Assembly: GCF_001269885.1 (NCBI RefSeq)
Contig: NZ_LHVH01000018.1
Coordinates: forward strand, 140,509-204,508
Direction: 5' to 3'
DNA length: 64,000 nucleotides
DNA from: Pseudomonas kilonensis
Lineage (GTDB): Bacteria > Pseudomonadota > Gammaproteobacteria > Pseudomonadales > Pseudomonadaceae
Shown: piece after piece, positions 60,426-64,000 of the stretch
How positions within the stretch are numbered: the first letter of the stretch is position 1
How the letters are laid out: each line of letters starts with the position of its first letter
Notes under the pieces: model-generated
Database searches by the model: none
What the model was told of the DNA's origin: nothing
Seen by the model: only the letters and a program-made list of their open reading frames with translations
Position numbers and translations under genes: made by a program

Positions 60426-61214
60426 TCACGCCGGGTCTTGATAGCGTTCGGCAACATGGGACTGCCGGATTTGTCCGAGCAGGCCTTGACGCGCAGCCTG
60501 CAAGGCATCCCAGCGTGCTTCTTCATGCAGGGGCGGGATGGTCACCGGCTCGCGACGATCAAAACCGACCAACGCGGCATCGACCAGGTCACCGACTTCC
60601 ATGACTTCACTCAAGGTGTTGATATCGATGCCCGCGCGTTCCCAGATCTCGGTACGGGTGGCCGCTGGCAGGACGGCTTGCACGTAGACGCCTTTCGGGG
60701 AGAGTTCCAGGCTGAGGCCCTGGGAGAGAAACAATACGAACGCCTTGGTCGCGCCGTAGACCGACATACCGAACTCCGGTGCCAGGCCAACCACGGAGCC
60801 AATATTGATAATCGCGCCGTCACCCGCTTTGACCAGGCGTGGGGCGATGGCGCTGGCCAGCCGGACCAGCGCGGTGGTATTGAGCGCCACGAGGTGCGCG
60901 ACGCTGTCGGTCGATTGTTCGATGAAGGTGCCGGATTGGGCGGCACCGGCGTTATTGACCAGGATGCCGATGTTGGCGTCATCGCGCAGCCGGGCTTCGA
61001 CGGTTGTCAGGTCGCCGATCTGAGTCAGGTCGGCCTGGAGAATATCGACGGCAACGTTGTGTTCGCTGCGCAGCTTGGCGGCCAACGCTTCCAGGCGCAC
61101 GCTGTCGCGGGCCACCAGGACAAGATCGTGTCCACGTTGCGCAAAGCGCTGGGCATAGACAGCACCAATGCCGGTGGAGGCGCCAGTGATGAGAACGGTT
61201 GTGCGAGTGTCCAT
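60426..61214 (-). CDS. SDR-family oxidoreductase (classical)
   Basis: A 262-residue short-chain dehydrogenase with a complete active site: TGASTGIG (about residues 10-17), ILVNNAGAAQSG, Ser in INIGSVVGLAPE and Tyr/Lys in SVYGATKAF. ARD after strand 2 suggests NADP. The YqjQ/DltE-like pattern does not specify a substrate. It lies between the MDR and Old Yellow Enzyme genes with gaps of 90 and 77 nt, probably as one detoxification operon under the divergent TetR. Confidence 0.9.
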   Translation of the reverse strand: MDTRTTVLITGASTGIGAVYAQRFAQRGHDLVLVARDSVRLEALAAKLRSEHNVAVDILQADLTQIGDLTTVEARLRDDANIGILVNNAGAAQSGTFIEQSTDSVAHLVALNTTALVRLASAIAPRLVKAGDGAIINIGSVVGLAPEFGMSVYGATKAFVLFLSQGLSLELSPKGVYVQAVLPAATRTEIWERAGIDINTLSEVMEVGDLVDAALVGFDRREPVTIPPLHEEARWDALQAARQGLLGQIRQSHVAERYQDPA

Positions 61215-61291
61215 GGGAAATTCTCTTCTTCAAGGTATTGATGAGCGAGTCGCGCGCTGTTGTTCAGGCGCGCAGTCGGGTCTGGCCGGTG

Positions 61292-62386
61292 TTACCGCGC
61301 GCTGGATTCAGCGAGCGTTGGATAATCGATGTAGCCCGTCGCACCACCACCGTAGAGGGTAGCGGGATTGAATGCCGACAAAGGCGAACCGGTTCTGAGC
61401 CGCTCCACCAGGTCCGGATTGCCGATGAACGGCCGGCCGAAGGCGATCAGGTCAGCCTTGTCTTCGACGAGTCGTGAGGTAGCCAGGTCCAGGTCGTAGC
61501 CGTTGTTGGCGATGTAGGTGTTTTTGAAGCGCTGGCGCAAGGCAGCAAAGTCGAAAGGCACAACGTCGCGCGGCCCACCGGTCGCGCCTTCGACCACATG
61601 CAGGTAAACGATGTCGAGGGCGTCGAGCTGGTCGACCAGGTAGTCGAACTGGGCCTGTGGCGCGCTGCTGGACACACCATTGGCCGGCGAGACCGGCGAG
61701 ATGCGCAGGCCGGTGCGGTTGGCGCCGACTTCATCCACCACTGCCGCAGTCACTTCCAGCAGCAGGCGCGCACGATTTTCAATCGACCCGCCGTAGGCAT
61801 CGGTGCGCACGTTGGCGCCGTCCTTGAGGAACTGGTCCAGCAGGTAGCCGTTCGCGCCGTGGATCTCTACGCCATCAAATCCCGCAGCAATGGCGTTCGC
61901 CGCCGCCTGGCGAAAGTCGTTGACGATCCCCGGCAACTCGCTGATGTCCAGCGCTCGCGGTTCGGAAACGTCCTCGAAACTGTTGTTGACGAATACCTTG
62001 GTCGCCGGACGCAAGGCGGAGGGGGCAACTGGCGCCGCGCCGTTCGCTTGCAGGTCGACGTGGGAAACGCGGCCGACATGCCACAGCTGCAGGAAAATCC
62101 GCCCGCCTTTGGCATGCACGGCCTCGGTGACCGTGCGCCAGCCGTCGATCTGCGCCCGGGTGTAGATCCCGGGTGTGTCCTGATAGCCCTGTCCTTGCTG
62201 GGAAATCTGTGACGCCTCGGAGATCAGCAGGCCGGCCGACGCTCGCTGGCTGTAGTAAGTGGCAGCGAACTCGCTCGGTACAAAACCTTGCCCCGCACGG
62301 TTACGTGTCAGCGGCGCCAGGACCACTCGGTTGGAAAGCGTGAGATCACCCAACGTGTAGGGCGTGAACAGGATCTGGTCGGTCAT
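61292..62386 (-). CDS. Old Yellow Enzyme family alkene reductase (NemA-like)
   Basis: A 364-residue FMN enzyme from MTDQILFTPYTL. Landmarks are NRVVLAPLTRNRA, LQLWHVGRVSH, the substrate-binding pair and proton donor region in VEIHGANGYLLDQFL, DAYGGSIENRARLLLE and LIAFGRPFIGNPDLV. Such enzymes reduce activated alkenes, nitro compounds and quinones with NADPH. An in-frame extension upstream to 62446 is not needed. It is divergent from a TetR gene with a 170-bp spacer containing ATGTTCGACAT, a short inverted repeat. Confidence 0.94.
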   Translation of the reverse strand: MTDQILFTPYTLGDLTLSNRVVLAPLTRNRAGQGFVPSEFAATYYSQRASAGLLISEASQISQQGQGYQDTPGIYTRAQIDGWRTVTEAVHAKGGRIFLQLWHVGRVSHVDLQANGAAPVAPSALRPATKVFVNNSFEDVSEPRALDISELPGIVNDFRQAAANAIAAGFDGVEIHGANGYLLDQFLKDGANVRTDAYGGSIENRARLLLEVTAAVVDEVGANRTGLRISPVSPANGVSSSAPQAQFDYLVDQLDALDIVYLHVVEGATGGPRDVVPFDFAALRQRFKNTYIANNGYDLDLATSRLVEDKADLIAFGRPFIGNPDLVERLRTGSPLSAFNPATLYGGGATGYIDYPTLAESSAR

Positions 62387-62556
62387 GGCGTCTTGTTTCC
62401 GTCGGTTTGGATAAAGGGAGCGCGTGCAGCCTGGCGAGGTGAGCACGGCTTTTCATTAGGATGATGATCGAAATCTAAACTGTCAACGAATTTGATTATG
62501 TTCGACATCTATGTATGATGTGAGCATGATTTTCGAGCAGCACGAGGGAGTAAAAA

Positions 62557-63159
62557 ATGAGGGTGACCAAGGCCCAGGCCCAGGCAAATCGGGAGCACAT
62601 CGTCGAGACGGCCTCTGTCTTGTTTCGCGAGCGAGGCTTTGACGGCGTGGGTGTGGCGGACCTGATGGCGGCCGCTGGCTTCACCCATGGCGGGTTCTAC
62701 AAGCATTTCGGCTCCAAGGCCGACCTGATGGCCGAAGCAGCAGCGAGCAGCCTTGCGCAGTCGCTGACCGACAATGCGGGCATCGACGTGCCTGATTTCG
62801 TCGATCTTTACGTGTCCAGGGACCACCGTGACGGCCGGGGCGGCGGTTGCACCATGGCGGCACTGTGTGGCGACGCTGCCCGTCAATCGCCCGAACTGAA
62901 GGCCACCTTTGCCCGCGGCGTCGAAAACACCCTGGCCGCGCTTGAAAGCCGGTACGAGGCCGGGCAAGACGCGTCGCAGGAAGCACCGCAGGAAGCGATC
63001 AGGGCAAAAATGCTCGACATGTTGGCGCATGCCGTCGGGGCGATCATGTTGTCGCGGGCCTGCCCGGACGACTCCGTGCTGGCCGATGAAATCCTCGAGG
63101 TTTGCCGCGCCCGGATCATCGCGGCGCTGCCGCCGTCGCCCGCGAAACAGCCTGAGTGA
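62557..63159 (+). CDS. TetR-family regulator of the alkene-reductase operon
   Basis: A 200-residue repressor. The helix-turn-helix is VGVADLMAAAGFTHGGFYKH with FGSKADLMAEA (about residues 32-60). The ligand domain begins GGGCTMAALCGDAARQSPEL; its two cysteines (CTMAALC) could sense electrophiles or oxidants as in NemR. A good GAGGGAG precedes the ATG. It is divergent from the Old Yellow Enzyme gene, the usual arrangement for reactive-electrophile repressors. A strong terminator follows. Confidence 0.92.
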   Translation: MRVTKAQAQANREHIVETASVLFRERGFDGVGVADLMAAAGFTHGGFYKHFGSKADLMAEAAASSLAQSLTDNAGIDVPDFVDLYVSRDHRDGRGGGCTMAALCGDAARQSPELKATFARGVENTLAALESRYEAGQDASQEAPQEAIRAKMLDMLAHAVGAIMLSRACPDDSVLADEILEVCRARIIAALPPSPAKQPE

Positions 63160-63217
63160 TCATAATGCTGTTCACTTAAGAAAAACGGTGCACCCGTGGC
63201 CAGCAATTGCTCCCGCT

Positions 63218-63239
63218 GGGCCGCGAAGCGGCCCTTTTT
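63218..63239 (+). terminator. Rho-independent terminator after the TetR gene
   Basis: GGGCCGC-GAA-GCGGCCC followed by TTTTT forms a perfect 7-bp GC stem with a 3-nt loop, 58 nt after the stop codon. It is nested inside longer arms TTGCTCCCGCT (63208..63218) and AGCGGGAGCAA (63258..63268), a REP-like pair. Confidence 0.88.
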
Positions 63240-63402
63240 GTGAGCGCTTTGCACTCAAGCGGGAGCAAGCTCCTATCAAACAAAACGCAAGCACTTGATT
63301 TTCTATAACAAATTCCAGGTCAAGGCTGCACGGTAGCGAGAATGTTCAATTTCCACTGAAAATGTGGTTGCCCAGAATCTATGGCCAACTATCAGACCGC
63401 CT

Positions 63403-63426
63403 TCGCGAGCAGGCTCGCTCCCACAA
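63403..63426 (-). repeat. Single REP sequence
   Basis: TTCGCGAGCAGGCTCGCTCC followed by CACA is the same family as the four copies at 29601..29834. It stands alone in the 756-bp non-coding stretch after the TetR gene (63160..63915). Confidence 0.85.
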
Positions 63427-63541
63427 TTGGACCGGAGTACGACCGGAAGAGCCAGGTCGGCTATGAGGCCGCCTCGCGACGGACGTTGATCTCGGCGCCC
63501 CGTTAACTACGATGGCCGAACGCAGGCATTGCGTAGTGGGC

Positions 63542-63730
63542 AACCCGGCATGGATGCCGGGTTAGCCGCGCTGGGCCATGGATGGCCCTTCGCGGCGGCC
63601 CACGGAGCAATGCCGGAGTGAGGGCACACCGAGCCTAGGCGAGGTGCCGAGTGGTGGGGCAAAAGCGTTTTGCTTACTTTTGACTGGGCCGGCTCCCGGG
63701 CTTCTCAAAAGTGAGCCGCCGTCAGGGCGG
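63542..63730 (+). other. Structured non-coding element with a series of hairpins
   Basis: Four hairpins follow one another: AACCCGGCAT-GG-ATGCCGGGTT (63542..63563, perfect 10-bp arms); GCCGCG..GGGCCAT-GG-ATGGCCC..CGCGGC (63565..63596); ACTTTTGA...TCAAAAGT (63676..63712); and CCGCC-GTCAG-GGCGG (63716..63730). The first two share the centre ATGGAT. I recall similar sequence in other Pseudomonas genomes, where an open frame across it is often annotated as a small hypothetical protein. A dispersed repeat or structured RNA is more likely than a protein. Confidence 0.55.
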
Positions 63731-63915
63731 AACCCTAAGTGGCCGTTACCGCAGCGATGGATATGTACTCGGCCATAATCCTGGCCAACTGTCAGACTGA
63801 CTTCGTGCGCAAGCTCCTATTCAAAAACTCAGGTATCTGATCTTCTAAATAGATTCCAAGGCGCAGGCTACACAGTGGCGAAAGGGTTCACTCTCCTATA
63901 CGTGGTCACAGCATG

Positions 63916-64000
63916 CTATGCCAACAACGACTCCACGCCGATACCGTGTGGGCCGCTCTCCCTCTCGGGTGCGAACACGCCAGTGATAACTGCGGCCTCT
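63916..64000 (-). CDS. 3' end of a probable gene entering from the right
   Basis: On the minus strand one frame is open from the window edge to a TAG at 63916..63918 and reads VITGVFAPERESGPHGIGVE near its end. The composition and G+C pattern look coding, unlike the repeat-rich DNA to its left, but only 27 residues are visible and no family is recognisable. Confidence 0.35.
   Translation of the reverse strand, partial: EAAVITGVFAPERESGPHGIGVESLLA

Noticed and set aside
63578..63778. 66-codon frame across the structured element
   Set aside because: It covers hairpins of the element, has no ribosome site and looks like the spurious small proteins often called on this repeat.

Overview
The window is chromosome of a fluorescent-group Pseudomonas. 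The evidence is a complete 2,4-diacetylphloroglucinol (DAPG) antibiotic locus (phlI-E-D-B-C-A / phlF / phlG / phlH) whose enzymes and operator are recognisable residue by residue, several families of Pseudomonas-type palindromic intergenic repeats, high-GC coding sequence, and typical fluorescent-pseudomonad accessory catabolic and iron-uptake genes. A DAPG producer of the P. brassicacearum/corrugata or P. protegens type is likely; the species cannot be fixed from this window. I saw no rRNA, tRNA, CRISPR, prophage or transposase gene.

Layout. 0-1.1 kb: 3' genes of a two-component locus (OmpR-type regulator, partial) translationally coupled to a MipA/OmpV protein. 1.3-12.2 kb: an iron-siderophore type uptake island with an ABC importer (ATPase, FecCD permease, binding protein), a TonB receptor with an N-terminal signalling domain, FecR and FecI regulators, an MFS exporter and a second, paralogous TonB receptor without the signalling domain. 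The two receptor genes share a 57-bp promoter block. 12.2-21.3 kb: the phl antibiotic locus with its export, repressors and degradative hydrolase. 21.3-22.1 kb: DoxX and a tautomerase. 22.2-29.6 kb: a non-phosphorylative sugar-acid catabolic locus around a LysR regulator, with two matched T-N11-A operators. 29.8-36.3 kb: RND efflux pair and a chemoreceptor.

36.4-54.3 kb holds two catabolic modules separated by three copies of one about 140-bp inverted-repeat element. The first module (permease, aldehyde dehydrogenase, aminotransferase, porin) looks built for uptake and oxidation of an amine or amino acid and may be sigma54-driven. The second, nine tightly packed genes between an IclR and an AraC regulator, combines a benzoylformate-decarboxylase-like enzyme, an aldehyde dehydrogenase, an SDR protein lacking its catalytic residues, a seven-Asp-box beta-propeller, a VOC protein, an AA_synth protein, an alpha/beta hydrolase, an MhpA-like flavin hydroxylase and an MhpD-like hydratase. 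I do not recognise this as a described pathway; it is the best candidate here for an undescribed system.

54.4-59.3 kb: a GntR(FCD) regulator, polar amino-acid ABC transporter and gamma-glutamyltransferase-like enzyme behind a near-consensus sigma54 promoter. 59.3-63.2 kb: enone/quinone-type reductases (MDR, SDR, Old Yellow Enzyme) with a divergent TetR regulator. 63.2-64 kb: repeats, a strong terminator, a structured non-coding element, and the 3' end of a probable further gene entering from the right.

All functional calls are from reading motifs and family resemblance; no database search was possible.
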